Counted from the stretch's first letter, positions 34,290 through 45,943 are shown. The stretch: DNA of 64,000 nt from Chaetoderma sp. LZ-2023a (GCA_034401795.1 JAVVLW010001555.1:1-64000), one strand, 5' to 3'. The notes: generated by a model not told the origin, from the sequence alone. Program-made: numbers and translations.

Positions 34290-35215
34290 CCATATAGAAG
34301 ACAAGGACAAGAAGCATATCGATTCTGTGGTCAACGGTCAACGTCATGGTGACCAAAATAATGAAAATATATTACGTTTCCGGACAGTGAGCGAAGGTTC
34401 TATTGAAGGTATCTTTACCAAACTTGAGTGAGAGTGAGAGCTTGGGCTTCCAACTGTCAAAGGTCAATGTCGTAGTGACAAAATTAATAAAACTATTGTT
34501 TCTGATGATAGCTCAAGTTCTATCTGAAGGGACCTTTACAAAACTTGGGTTGGACCTTTGTCCTTGACATTCTGAAGAACCCTATTGATTTTGGGGTCAA
34601 CGGTCAAGGTCACAATGACCCAATTATTGAAAATATATTGCGCTTCAGGTTGATAACTTTTGTTCTCGTGAAGGGATTTTAACCTAACTTAGTTGGGTGA
34701 TTGTCCTTGGCATTCCGAAGAACCCTATAGATTTGGGGTCAAATCATCATTTTCACAGTAACCCAGTTAATAAAAATACATTGGGTTTCCAGATGATAAC
34801 TCGAGTACTATTGAAGAGAACTTTACCAAACCTGGGTTGGAGTTTTTCCTTGGCATACCGATGAACCACATCAATATTGGGCTCAAAGGGTTAAAGGTCA
34901 AGATCACGATGACCCAATTAATGAAAATATATTGTGTCTCCGGACGAGAACTCAAGTTCTCCTGGAGGAATTCTCACCAGAGTTTAGTGGATGCTTGCCA
35001 GCTATAGTCCAAAGAAGCGTATTGGCTTTAGGGTCAAAATGTCAAGGAGTAAGTCATAGTGACCCAATTAAAGGCATTTTCCAGTAGTTTCCGGATGCTA
35101 ACTCGACTTGTACTGTAGGTGTAGGAGATATTACCCTCATGGGCTTAAGAACCATTTTCATATTGTGATCAAAAGGTCAAGGGTCACTGTGAACCAATTA
35201 AGGAAATTATGTGGC
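34290..35215. repeat. Degenerate tandem array, about 140-150 bp units
   Basis: GACCCAATTAATGAAAATAT or a variant recurs near 34352, 34477, 34615, 34761, 34910, 35061 and 35191. Each unit also has GGTCAACGGTCAAGGTCA, AACTCAAGTTCT, TTTACCAAACTTGGGTTGG and CCTTGGCATTCCGAAGAACC. The spacing is 125-151 bp. No coding signal is visible. Confidence 0.85.
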
Positions 35216-35220
35216 TGCTG

Positions 35221-35770
35221 AATGGGGTTGGGGGGGGGGGGAGGGGGCATTGTTAAATTGTAAATTCACAAAAATATACAATTCATACACTTTCATGACT
35301 TTTACCACTTGTAATGGACTTTGGTCACCTTGATTCCATCTCTTTCGCTCAGTATATTTTAGTGCATGACACAATTTCTTGTGGATGCCTCACTAGTCCG
35401 ACAGCCCAGAAGTCCGACATTTATTCCCAATAGTCTGTCAGTCCCAAAGTTTGACTCTGCAGACAATTTACAAACCCAGATCATCTGTCGGTCGGTCTGT
35501 CTGACCGTCTGTCCCTCCCTCCCTCTGTCTGTCCGCCCACCTGTCTGTCTGCCTGCATGTATGCACACAATGTTTAGTAGACATATTTGATACAAGGGGA
35601 TTGGAGTGGTCGGTCGATTGATTGACAGGCAGAAGAACAATGGACAGACAGACAGAGCGATGGATAATGAAGGAACGGATGGATGGAAGGACGGACTGGT
35701 GAGTGTATGTGTGTGTGTGTGTTCGTGCGTGCCAAAATGTCATGTGTGTGTGTGTGTGCCAAAATGTCTT
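35221..35770. repeat. Simple-sequence cluster
   Basis: A G tract lies at about 35225-35246, GTCTGTCY-type tetranucleotides at 35485-35560, GGACAGACAGAC at 35640-35660, and (GT)n at about 35705-35725 and 35742-35758. ORFs on both strands across this stretch are composed of these simple repeats and are not genes. Confidence 0.85.
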
Positions 35771-36069
35771 ATATATAACCTTCTTTGAGGGATACGAGAC
35801 AATTTATACGCGGATTATTAGTGATTCTCTAAATTAGTTCCTGTTTTTTCTATAATATCAGATTATATCTTTGCAACCTTTCTCAACGACCACCTCTGTT
35901 TCCACTTCAGGAATACGCTACAACCTTAGTCTTTTCATGTTTAATATATTTGATCAGCTAACACTGGTTTTTTTTAAGTGTGTCGCAGTGATGGAATATG
36001 TAGTATATTCTTTATCATTGTGGTCAGCGAGATACGGGTGTCTACATACATGTGCATATGCAGTGACAA

Positions 36070-36405
36070 TAGAGGGATTCGATCGCTAACTCAACTATCT
36101 GACGTCACAATCACAGTAGCGCGGCTCCGTGACGAAAGGCGAAAATCGATCACAAAACTGTAAGAATTGTATCTCTAATGAATTTACAATTTAATAAACA
36201 TTCTGTTAAATATTTTGAAACTATAGGCACGATAACATCTCCGGGTCAAATTAGTTCCAAAATATTTAACAGCGTACCTGTTAGCTAGCTACCATGAAAT
36301 TGAGATTCTGAGAATTCATGTTTCAGAATTTCAAATCACTTGCAAAACTCAAATTAGGCGGAACTTATCTAGAAATGGGAGGTGCATAACTAGAATTGGA
36401 TCCCT
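36070..36405. repeat. Composite dispersed repeat with internal hairpin, copy
   Basis: It starts GAGGGATTCGATCGCTAACT, CAACTATCTGACGTCACAAT, has a hairpin at about 36205-36273, and ends GGCGGAACTTATCTAGAAAT, GGGAGGTGCATAACTAGAAT. TGACGTCA is present. Another truncated copy lies at about 36530-36720. Confidence 0.75.
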
Positions 36406-37136
36406 CAATTGTATCCTAGATAGTATGAATATGCAAACGTAGTACTATAATACACTACATAGTGGAAATCTGCATGTTATCTTCCTGAAATGTCTTCACG
36501 ATAACATCAGTTAAAACCAATGGAGTCCCATCTGTCACTCATATATCTGACGTCATATGGCACTTTTTAGCTCAGGTCGCAATCAAATGGTGCCAGTCCA
36601 ATGTGAAAGGGGGGAAAGGTCCCATATGAATTGTATGGATTTGATGAATGTACAATTTAGTAAACATTCTGTGGCAGTCAAGTTGGTTTCAAAATATTCA
36701 ACAGCTGAACAGAAACGTGTTTTATCTTCAGTCAACTGAATGCCCACTAATTTCCTATGTTCATCCTGCAATAAACCCGCTAATTTCATAATGTTCATCC
36801 TGCAACAAACCTGTTATATAACAATTAGATTTTAACTCAATGTCGACGATTTGTAACTTTAGCATTGATAACGGATCGTATGGTACACTATTGAATTATT
36901 AAGATCGGAAGTACAAGTTTTGTGTATGCATACAATTGCCGTTTTATTAAACTGTTGTGTTTTCAATGGTGTGAGTAAACATGAGGAATAGTTCTGCTCT
37001 TATGGATTACCATGAATGTGTATTTTGGAAAGAGATCTGCTGCAAGATTTAATCAGAAGTAACGTAGATAAATTCAATTTTGAAAATGAACCACAGTTCA
37101 GGAAGAGCATGATAATACTAGCAGACACTTCAGCAG

Positions 37137-37872
37137 TCAGAATAGGTCACCACCATAGTTGGTGTGTGGCACAGAGGCAAATACATACTCATCTTCGTCC
37201 CACTTTAGATCCCGGGTGAAAATGAGAGGAGTTATTCCATCTATGTACATAGAGACAGTAAGTGTCGTGTACAGACCATTTCTAACAGATGAGAACATGA
37301 CAGGAGAGATGAGTTGATTCGGATCAGAGGGTATGAGTAAGGGGGCTGCTGGATACTGAGCCTGTATGAGATACACGCTAGCGTTATTTGTAGGATGCAA
37401 GACTATCCTTCCCAAATATGCGTTGCCAGTAATACCAATGAGGTAACCCGTGGATCGGCTAAACTTAACTGGGAAATTGGATGTCCATAGTTCCCTATGT
37501 AAACATGTGCCCACTTTGGAACTTTATTCTGTCGAACATCCCTAGATAAACATGGTGGGCTGATATTACTGAAAGGGCACACTACAAGATCTCTTGTCGC
37601 TACATAGTGGCTTAGCGCAGGTGGCATTCCACTACCCCATGCTGGTGGTTGTGGCATACGTATGGGATATGAACACATTATCGATTCAGTCACCCAAGGT
37701 GTGACTCCTAATGCCAGGTCAGCGATGTATGCCTGCGTAAGTTCAAGCGCCCGCATAACATGACCATCGGCAATATTGGCCGTTCCAAACATAGCCAGAT
37801 TTACATCCTTGTACAAGCGTACTGAGCTCATCGCTGATTCCAGAATACCTTTATGGTATACATTCCGATAGC
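37137..37872 (-). CDS. Serine beta-lactamase-like protein, C-terminal exon (frame break)
   Basis: The acceptor TCTTCACAG precedes 37872. The frame begins (G)YRNVYHKGILESAMSSVRLY, the region after the YRG motif of beta-lactamase-family (PF00144) proteins, where HTG-like residues shape the active-site wall. It continues to ...VYIGNYGHPIS near 37460. There the correct frame shifts by one base into KFSRSTGYLIGITGNAYLGR and ends GGDLF-stop at 37137. Both halves match the family's C-terminal extension, so the break is either a real mutation or a sequencing indel. The exon is the last of three visible. An AATAAA on the - strand lies at 36943-36948. Substrate is unknown; animal relatives (LACTB-like) are peptidases or esterases. 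Confidence 0.72.
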
Positions 37873-39145
37873 CTGTGAAGATAACAAGAAAATAATAACT
37901 TCACACTATTGTTGCGGTGAAAACTTTCAATGAAGGCATCCGATCTGTCACTCAAGTATCTGACGTTATAATCAGTCAGGTCTCTAGAGCGTTGGGAATG
38001 GAGAGAGGGAGAAGGAGGGTGGGAGAGGGGAGAGGGTGCGTGATGTGTGTGTGTGGCTGGGGTGGGGAGGGTGTGTGTGGGGGGGGGGGAGAGATCAACC
38101 TCTGTACCTACCATTACTACAGGTTTGTGTACATATTGCTGTCAAGGTTTTGACAACCATCTGTTAGCTGTCTGATATTTGCTGTGTATCTGGTTTATAC
38201 CTTGTGACAATATTCTTAGAATGAATAACACATCGGCCATATTATTGGAGTAAGCACTATGATCATAACATTGCTTGTGTCACACCCTGCTGCCAGTACA
38301 GCTACATGGACTATATTATACAAACAGACAATCACATCATCAATCCGTTCAAATTAAACGTCTCTTAAAAGTTGTCAACAGAAGATTGTAGAGCAGAAAA
38401 GACAAACTATATTTTATTTAATAACTGACGGAAAACAAGGAAAGAACGAAATACCAAAAAATCTATGTAAACCGACAAGAAATCAAACATGCCTATTCTG
38501 CAAACTTTGTGTGGCGTTTAAATGTCACATGATGCAATTAAAACATTGTACTGTACACGCAATCTTCCACACAATGTAATGCACTGCTAGCCAGTATAAC
38601 ACACGCATGGAAATAAGGTTAACGTACGCATGGAAATAAGGTTAACGCACGCATGCAAATAAGTTTAACACATTAAAAGCTTGCAGGAGAGACTGACTAT
38701 TTTCCCAGCGTGTAGAGGGCCAATGCCTCTAAAAAAAAATATGCTTAGACTTACACAAGTACGTTACAACTCTGCATGTAGGCGCAGGAACGGGAGAGTT
38801 GGGGTGGGGGGGGCAGGGGGTGTTAATATTAGCTGTCGCTAATCAGTTTTCCCACTCCCATAATGTATCCCCATAGCACCCCTAGGTTTTGGCTCCAGCA
38901 ATGGTTTAGCCTCGGGATCAAAATACGATCCTACACTCATATACATGATACTAAAAGACTGTCACAATAACCACATTCCTATCAATTCACAAGCAACATG
39001 AATATCCACTCGCATGCCAAAAACAAAATATAATTTACGTACACAGTATTCAAGATTGCAACTCAAATGAACGCACATACATCTGTACTGCTAATAAAGG
39101 TACAACTATCATGTAGATATACTCTGCATGCTCTCTCATACCCAC
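37873..39145 (-). other. Intron of the beta-lactamase-like gene
   Basis: The intron runs from donor GTGGGT (39145 downwards) to acceptor CACAG (37873). It holds a G-rich run at 38020-38095 with a truncated composite repeat just beside it (about 37935-37980), and a 22-bp duplication ACGCATGGAAATAAGGTTAA at 38602-38670 (three copies). Confidence 0.6.
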
Positions 39146-39392
39146 CTCTGTATGAACCAATAATCCAGCCAAATCCATACCCCAAAACCAAATCAGCTAG
39201 CGGCAACTGTGGCAGCGACCCAAAAGAACTAGATTCTGGAACACCCATTTGAATAGCATCTCAGAGAGGATGTCATCATCAGCCAGGGCCTCTCCATCTG
39301 CTGTGCGGAACGTCTGCTGAAAGTGCATCCACTTTACCATGTCATGACTGTGTGAGCAATAACCGCCTGCAGGTAACATGGCAGTTACAGCA
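39146..39392 (-). CDS. Serine beta-lactamase-like protein, middle exon (frame break)
   Basis: After acceptor CCTTGTAG the exon reads (D)AVTAMLPAGGYCSHSHDMVK, WMHFQQ, the conserved PAGG..S...DM.KW segment that follows the catalytic domain's omega-like region. It later has DAIQMGVPESSSFGSLPQLP and LVLGYGFGWIIGSYR, the YG.GW motif, ending at donor AGAG/GTGGGT. The two halves are in different frames. The change occurs near 39265, within the bases coding LSE/DAI, and a one-base offset restores phase with both splice junctions. This is the second break in the gene. Confidence 0.75.
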
Positions 39393-41806
39393 CTACAAGG
39401 ATACAGAAATAACTACTGTTAATCCATAGCACAGTATATTTGATTGTTAATTCATAGTGCTCAGGAGGTAAAAAATTACTAATGAAGATAAAGAAATCAC
39501 CATCCTGATCACACCTGACATTAAAGAAATTAGCGAAAGCAAATTCTGTTAGGAAGTATCAGAGTCTGGTACATTCATCTTATGTTTACAGTTAAATCTA
39601 TCTAATATATGCACATTTTTTATCCTATAAGTCGTGTACAATTTAACAAGTTAACAATCTATAATTCTCTGTTGCTTAGGCCTTTAAATATGAGATATCT
39701 GTTTTTGATTGATTCTTTAGCAGTTCAGGAACTCATATCCGTTTACTCGGGATATGGTGTCAGATCAAGTGAGATACGCTATGGAATATTAAGATCTGCT
39801 GTCGAAGACACGAACATCTACATTGATCAGTTTTAACCTACTGAAAACAATTATAATTTCAAGGAGCGTGAGAATCTCCGCCACTGGATGCGATTATGGA
39901 CCTTTCCATTGTTAGCAATGCCCCGCCCATCACTAGCTAAGCTCCACCCACACCTCGCCGTGTTTGGATTGATCGATCCTCGAATGCCCTAGCTATCAAT
40001 TTCCTGAAAACTATACAGGGAAGTTGTTGAATATTTTGTAACTAATTTGACAGGGTGCTGTTGCTGCCTATGGCAGCAACAGCGCCTAGTCAAATTAGTT
40101 TCAAAATATTCAACAGAATATTTATTAAATAGTAAAAGCAAACAATTTGTACAACAAGGCATAGGCCGTCCTCAAATATGCGTTCGTGACGTACTTATCG
40201 ACATCATTCATGACGTCATCCGTTATGATGTCATTCTACACACCGCGTAGATGATTATGACGTCATATGATGGGTACATACTCTGGAAAGGTAAATTAAA
40301 GCAGCTAATATACTAATTGTGTAAAAATCGCCTAACTAAAATACTGTTACGCCTAACTCGTGCACCTATGGCTAACTAAAACACTTGCGATGTGAGGTAC
40401 GTGAATGCTGGAGGGAACCTAATCTATGTAAAAAGATGGAGCACTTACTCTGGAGTCCGGTCAAATTGGTCTCTATTTAGCACGGACAAATAATAGATGA
40501 TCCGGTTTATTTTAGAAGATACTGCTTGTGATTCAGCAACTGAAATCAAGACTCGTCAATGCTCAGTTCCAGTTCTGAACATAACCAGTTCTTATAAATT
40601 TGTTACCGTGATTTATGTAACATCTCTGTTTGCTGACGTAGTGCTATTGTACAATTTACGTGGCATAATTTATAATAACTAAATATTGGTCTGAACGAAC
40701 CATAATGGAACAACCATAACAATATGGTTCCTTGGTTCTAAAAACCATTTCCAAACTTAGAACCGTGTTCAGTACTTCAGCAGGTTGTCTCGTGTCACCT
40801 AAGTCACCGGTACAACTCACTGGTACAACATAAATATAGGACGTTCTCTATACGGGAGCCAACCTCGGGCGCAGATATTAAACTGGCTCACGATAAGATA
40901 TTACTAGAAATTTTGATTGTATTCCAAAGTTGTGACTGGCGTTTATTACCAGCATTAGGTTCCGGTCAACTGGCTATAATTATCTATTGGTAAGCTCATT
41001 ATATAGGTCTACACATTCTAATACAGAACATACCATTTCAGTGAATGACTAAAGTTTATTATCGTATTGTGGCCATAAGGAATGGCTTATTATTGCCCCA
41101 GGCGAGCATCATTACACTTCCATTAAAAGCAAAATTATTAAAATATGTCGCGTATGTAGTAAGATATGAGCATATAAATTACCCAAGCCTAAATAAGGAA
41201 ATGGAGCACTGCAGACTCGAAAAATATTGCCTCAGATTTCACAAGTCTAAATATCAGCCAATCACTCAATGATATTAAACGAAGGCTCAATCAAGATTTG
41301 AGAATCATTTTTGGAATGGAACAGCGAACTGTCATATGCTGATGAATAACTTCATATAATAATAAGACAATTATCAACAGTTAAAACAGAAATAACTCGG
41401 AATAGGTTTGAAAATGCAGCTAAATCATTTACTATAACAAGTGCAGCCATTTTGTTTATGTGGAAATTAGCCGGAATGGTGTAAAAGACTGAATATAAAA
41501 CCGGCCTAGATTTTTTAGCCTTGACACATGCTTTGTGAGAGGTGTTTGTGATATTCATGTGCATCCCCAGATAACGCAGTTTATTGGGCTGATGTTAGGC
41601 CTATACCGGGCCGATACTTTCAGTCTCGGCCCAGCATTGGCAAAGTAAGCTGCGCTATCTGGGTCTTATTTCCACTATGGATCTACCTTTGACCTCCTTT
41701 GGGCTTATTTTTTTGGCATTTGCACATACACTCAGTCACTCACGCATACATGTTCACATGCACATGCCCCATACGCACAGATAATAAGCTATGGATTAGC
41801 ACTCAC
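39393..41806 (-). other. Intron of the beta-lactamase-like gene
   Basis: A 2.4-kb intron. It contains a reverse-oriented composite repeat at 39885-40265, with the hairpin at 40025-40115 and CATGACGTCATC / TATGACGTCATA motifs. Elsewhere it is AT-rich without structure. ORFs such as 41045-41272 are unsupported. Confidence 0.6.
39885..40265 (-). repeat. Composite dispersed repeat, reverse orientation
   Basis: The order of blocks is reversed relative to the 33.5-kb copy: CTAGCTAAGCTCCACCCACA, TTGATCGATCC, TATACAGGGAAGTTGTTGAA, the 43-bp-arm hairpin, TTTATTAAATAGTAAAAGCA, CATTCATGACGTCATCCG, GATTATGACGTCATATGATG. This is the best-preserved hairpin in the window: GGGTGCTGTTGCTGCCTATG, GCAGCAACAGCGCC at its tip. 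Confidence 0.78.
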
Positions 41807-42067
41807 TCTAATATTGATGGTGGTCCCACTACAATACCATTAGGCTGACTAAAGTGCAGTTTACTGTCGTGTCCAGTGTCCCAGTTGATATTGAAGAATG
41901 TCACAGTGTTAGTCATACCAAGAGGTTCTAGTAACTTCCGGTGCATCGCAACCTCAAATTTATCATCTGCCATAACCGCCGCGGCACAGCCGAGTAACAT
42001 GTATCCATCATTGTTGTATATATACATTTCTCGAAATCCAGCACTTGCCTTCAAATATCTGAATCGT
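41807..42067 (-). CDS. Serine beta-lactamase-like protein, exon with YxN motif
   Basis: The exon is 261 bp between acceptor CCTTATAG and donor GTGAGT. It reads RFRYLKASAGFREMYIYNND, GYMLLGCAAAVMADDKFEVA, then LLEPLGMTNT. YNN fits the catalytic Y-x-N motif of class C-like beta-lactamase/penicillin-binding folds, and PLGM.NT is a strong family marker. The frame is clean and joins the 39392 exon in phase (GA+T gives Asp). The exon with the nucleophile SxxK motif should lie further upstream on this strand (above 42068), but I could not find it. The gene may be truncated, or that exon may be degraded by nearby insertions. Introns argue for a resident animal gene rather than recent bacterial transfer. 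Confidence 0.82.
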
Positions 42068-42511
42068 CTATAAGGAGCAGAAATAAAACAGAATTTAAGG
42101 TATTGAGAAGTGAGATAAACAGCTGAATCCACTGATTAGATAAGTTAGTTGAGACCCGTGGGGATTACGAGCTCTCTTTTCCAGATGACCCCCGTGATCC
42201 TAACATCCCACTCCATAGCGATTTCACAGGGATGGCACACTCCCACCAGACTCATGTCCTCCAAATAGTATGGTGGCGGTACAAGTTCCATTTCATGACG
42301 ACGACGATGATGATGGCTGTTTTCAGTGACTGGAAGGAGTGGAAACGTCTTTCAGATTCATTCAGATTTATTTAACCTTCTCCATTGTGTCTTTTGTGGA
42401 CATCCTAATCTCCATTAGGTTCTTTTCGCTTTTAGCGATCATAGTTTACGTTTTTGAGGTTTGGTCACAAAACCCAAGTGAATGCTATAGTGCCTTATAC
42501 TTGTGTTATAC

Positions 42512-42894
42512 CAGTGTTTCTCATGGCATCTAAATTTTGGATGTCCCAAGGACCTCACAGCTAGAAATCCCTAGGGGTCCCAAGCAGAAATCTTGTGGGG
42601 GGGGGGGGGGGAGGGGGAGTGTTGTCCCAAACTCAGATTTGGGATTCCCATGCAGTTTTTCTCATCCATGATAAAATTAGAGAGTACCATGGGTACACAG
42701 CTATGAATTAGGGGGTCCCATGCTAGAGTTTGTGGATATGTTTGTGCAAAACCCGATAAAAATAATATTTAACAATCATAAGATTTTCAGGGGTACCATG
42801 GGACCCACTACCACCAGTTTTGTGGGTCCCCAGTTACATTTTGAGGGTCTATACATGTTCTATACCCTCAAAAGGACCGTTATGAGAAACCCTG
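42512..42894. mobile_element. Second copy of the hAT-like MITE
   Basis: It starts CAGTGTTTCTCATGGCATCT and ends ATGAGAAACCCTG. Its body shares AAATTTTGGATGTCCCAAGG, GGTACCATGGGACCCACTAC and CCTCAAAAGGACC with 5232-5609, plus a long G tract at about 42596-42612. The flanking 8-mers TGTTATAC and GTTGGCAC do not match, so one end may have been altered since insertion. Confidence 0.72.
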
Positions 42895-43550
42895 GTTGGC
42901 ACGTAGCACCGTACTGAAAACTAATATTGAGGCACAAGTTGCATCATATAGGTGCATGTTGACTTTCAAGGGAATTTTAGAATCCACAGCTTCTGAGCTT
43001 CCACAAGGACTCAAAACATTGTTTCCTGTTGCACAGCGGTTTGTAATGCCAGTTGTCTTGTAGAAAGGTGAGCTCACGATTTTGCTCTTCTCCCGGAACT
43101 ACGATATGCTCGTTACTATACTCCTTTGTGTCAGGAAATATACAGATGTGATCTCGTTTTATTGCTTCATTCGTGAGATTTGTGGTTTTGAGCTACTTTG
43201 CAACTATTGGACCCGAAGAGTCAGTATGAGGGCCCGATTCTACATCGATGTGGTCAACACCACCATATCTAGTGGCGTGTCTAGATTTGTGATTGGATGG
43301 GTTGTTCTTGTCGAATCTTCTCCAGTAGATGATAAAGCTGCAGCAAGATAACATGTGAAGAACAGTGAGGATAAACAATCTCCTTGTGGTAATCCGATTA
43401 TGGCAAATTTTGCCAAATGTACCATGCAATTTACTAATGCATTTGATTGAACAGTTTATGACAATCATTGATCGTGGAAGTATCTCAATTACCAGGAAGG
43501 CCATCCGCTCTTCTGATCGAATATTTTTATCAAACTCACTACTTTGGGTA
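42880..43550 (-). pseudogene. LINE reverse-transcriptase fragment
   Basis: On the - strand, 43425-43240 reads IIGLPQGDCLSSLFFTCYLA, AALSS, the same QGD/LF block as at 19.2 kb. YGGVDHIDVES nearby occupies the place of the YADD box, so the catalytic Asp pair is lost. Downstream LTFLQDNWHYKPLCNRKQ resembles a LINE RT thumb region. Several frame changes are present. It partly overlaps the end of the hAT-like MITE. Confidence 0.65.
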
Positions 43551-43570
43551 TAATGCAGTAAGTAGTGATA

Positions 43571-43890
43571 CCCGGCGCTGGACGTTATTGTTCTAGAACA
43601 AAAGAATTAGGGCTAAATAATGACGTCCAGCCACCCAGTGTTCGAGAACAAGGACGTCCAGCTACCCAGCATTCTAGAACAATGACGTCCAGCCGCCCGT
43701 GATCTGGAACAATGATGTCCAGCATCCGAGAACAATGATGTCCAGCCGCCCACATCTTTTTTTGAGAATCTATTTTCTGGACGTCATTGTCTGTGAGAAC
43801 AATGGCGTCCAGCCGGTAGAAAAAACAATGGCGTCCATCCGTATGGTATGAATAGGGTGTAAAATCGAATGTTATTGACAATAGCGTCCA
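43571..43890. repeat. Degenerate array around GACGTCCAGCCGCCC
   Basis: About nine occurrences of ACAATGACGTCCAGC or a close variant are spaced 25-37 bp. Most are in the same orientation, with one inverted TTTCTGGACGTCATTGTC near 43785. The core is a GACGTC palindrome. This produces a spurious 98-codon - strand ORF. Confidence 0.8.
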
Positions 43891-43899
43891 GTGTTAGAA

Positions 43900-44333
43900 T
43901 ATTAAAAGTTTGGTATTTTACGTTTTAAGTTAGCGGCTCACGCCTCCCCCCCCCCCCCCCCACCCCCACCCCCTCCCGTGGTTATCTACTGTGGTAAAAA
44001 TAATAGAGTTTAAGAGGTGGTTCGATAATCGAGGTCTATGATGATGATGATGATGATGATGATGAGGAGGAGGAGGAGGAGGAGGAGGAGGGATGAGGAT
44101 GGCCTAACTATGCCTGGCGTGTATTTTTCTCTGCGTGTGAGCATATTTAAATAGAATGCGCCTTTCTTCGCCTGTTAATTGTCAGTTCGCTGAAGTTTAA
44201 TATTTGTTCTATAACTTTCTTAATATTTACGTTTTGAGTGTAGGTTTTAAAAGAATAATTTTTTTAAATATATTAGCGAGGAGTAAATAAGTGTGTGACA
44301 CGTTAAAGACATTACACGTTATTACCTTACAAA
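43900..44333. other. Simple repeats upstream of the virus-like cluster
   Basis: A poly-C tract lies at about 43946-43962, CCACCCCCACCCCC follows it, then (GAT)n at about 44036-44064 and (GAG)n at about 44064-44090. No gene was seen. These may mark the left edge of the inserted cluster. Confidence 0.6.
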
Positions 44334-44600
44334 GTGTCAGCTAATTTAAGTGACAGAGTTAACGAATGTGAAAATGTGGTTAATGCGATTTTGCAGCAGA
44401 TGCATGACTCTGATGTCACTGGATTAAACATGGATCTACCCTTTTCACCTGATGAACATGTTGATAACCGTACATTTTTGGATACTACGTATCTTGCAAC
44501 GAGAGCGAGATTTCACGAGATCCTAACGTCATTCCCGCACCAACGCTTTGCCGAGCACGAAGGCTGTACAGTAAATATATGCATATGCATGGAAGTCTAA
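44334..44600 (+). CDS. Hypothetical small ORF left of the DNA polymerase
   Basis: An 88-codon frame with a non-ATG first codon encodes an acidic protein with LSDRVNECENVVNAILQQMH and LDTTYLATRARFHEILTSFP, likely alpha-helical. I recognise no family. Its composition is less AT-biased than the flanks, and it lies on the same strand as the polymerase cluster. A MITE at 44688-44882 separates it from the next ORF. It could be the remnant of a gene of that element or chance. Confidence 0.3.
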   Translation: MSANLSDRVNECENVVNAILQQMHDSDVTGLNMDLPFSPDEHVDNRTFLDTTYLATRARFHEILTSFPHQRFAEHEGCTVNICICMEV

Positions 44601-44687
44601 CATGTGCTAATTTGTAATCGTTAGGACATTGTCCAGTTAAGCTAGTAAGTTTTTCAAGTATTTGTATCCGAAGTCGGTGGGGAATCG

Positions 44688-44882
44688 TTAACCCCTAGAC
44701 CGCTGAAGCATAGATTCCATTTTCTCTATCCTATCAGAATGTGTTGATTTTGGTAACGATGCTGCTGTAAGTCATTGCTGTGCACAACAGCAACACGTTT
44801 CAGCAACATTTTTCAAAATGTACCCAGGCACTATCTCTGTAAGTAGGCTATTGCGCATTTTACACCATGCGATAAGGGTTAA
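44688..44882. mobile_element. MITE with TTAACCCCTAGACCGCTGAAG ends, copy 3
   Basis: The ends are TTAACCCCTAGACC and GCGATAAGGGTTAA. The interior has GGTAACGATGCTGCTGTAAG and AGCAACATTTTTCAAAATGT, as in the 20.45-kb copy. It lies between the small ORF and the DNA polymerase, so host-genome mobile elements have entered this cluster. Confidence 0.7.
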
Positions 44883-45943
44883 ACGAAGTGGCACACTTGA
44901 CACATGCGTATTGTCAAATTACTAAGCCGACTCAAGATACCGTTATAGCATGTGTCGCAGGCAGTGTAAATATATATTCCAAGAAACATGATATGATAAT
45001 ATTGCCGGAACCACAGAACCGATTGTAATAATTCTGATACCTACATGTAGCTGCAAATTCGAGGATTTATCCAATGCTAGTGATATTAGAATCGGCCTAG
45101 ATGTTAAAAAATACACTCTGTGGGAAAAACTAAGCCAGCAAAATTTCAAGCAAAAATTTCAGTATGCGTTCTATCCATCATCCCATATCAGAATGAGTAT
45201 TACAGCTACAATGACAGAATTTTGCCGAACCTTTACAATCTTATCACGTAGCGGGAAAAATTCCATCAAAATATCTTAATTATTGAAATTACTACAGCTT
45301 GCCTGGCAATATTGACTGGCTCGAAAATTCCCAGATTTTATGTCAAAATGTTAATTCATTTGGTGATATCTCTGGCAATATCTACGTGAGCAAAATTATA
45401 ATTGGTCAGGCAAAACGCCATTACTTTCAGCTTTAGGCACACTCCAATTTAATGACAATACGCAAAGATAGAGTCTGCGAGACAAAAACCATCTCATGCT
45501 GAATTTTACCAAGAATAGGATAACATATTCTCAGATCGTATCTTAGATTAATAATTTTGTTATATATTCCAGTCTTTTGAACCTCTTGTCCGATATTAAC
45601 ATCCATTATATCATATTAATCCGAGGTCGTCACCTATTTGGAGATCCTAGAATCATTGGAATCACTAGCGGTTCGTTTTCTATTATCATTTATGTATACT
45701 TCCTTTAAATATATACTGGCATCTATTGACCTCTCTCCTCCAGTCAGAGCAATAGCGGTGGTGTGGGGCTGACGTCGCTAGATGCGATAAAATGGCAGCG
45801 CCCCTATGTGCGAAAAATTGTCAATTTTACCTACTTTATCTAGCGATAGTTGGTTACACTATTTCTAGCTGGTTATTATTCTGGCGCAATTTCATTAAAC
45901 ATGTAATAATCTTTCAAATAAAGCACTTTTTTTCATCCCGGAA
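44883..45943 (+). other. Non-coding gap within the polymerase cluster
   Basis: No frame with recognisable domains. A 71-codon ORF at 45792-46007 has a hydrophobic stretch (FYLLYLAIVGYTISSWLLFW) that would span a membrane once, but it overlaps the start of the polymerase frame and is not otherwise supported. Confidence 0.4.

Noticed and set aside
35359-35788. Six overlapping ORFs of 60-93 codons
   Set aside because: They are produced by GTCT, GACA and GT simple repeats on both strands and have no domain.
37137-42067. Recent bacterial beta-lactamase transfer
   Set aside because: Three exons with GT-AG introns and the animal-type YNN/PLGM/PAGG pattern point to a resident animal gene family.
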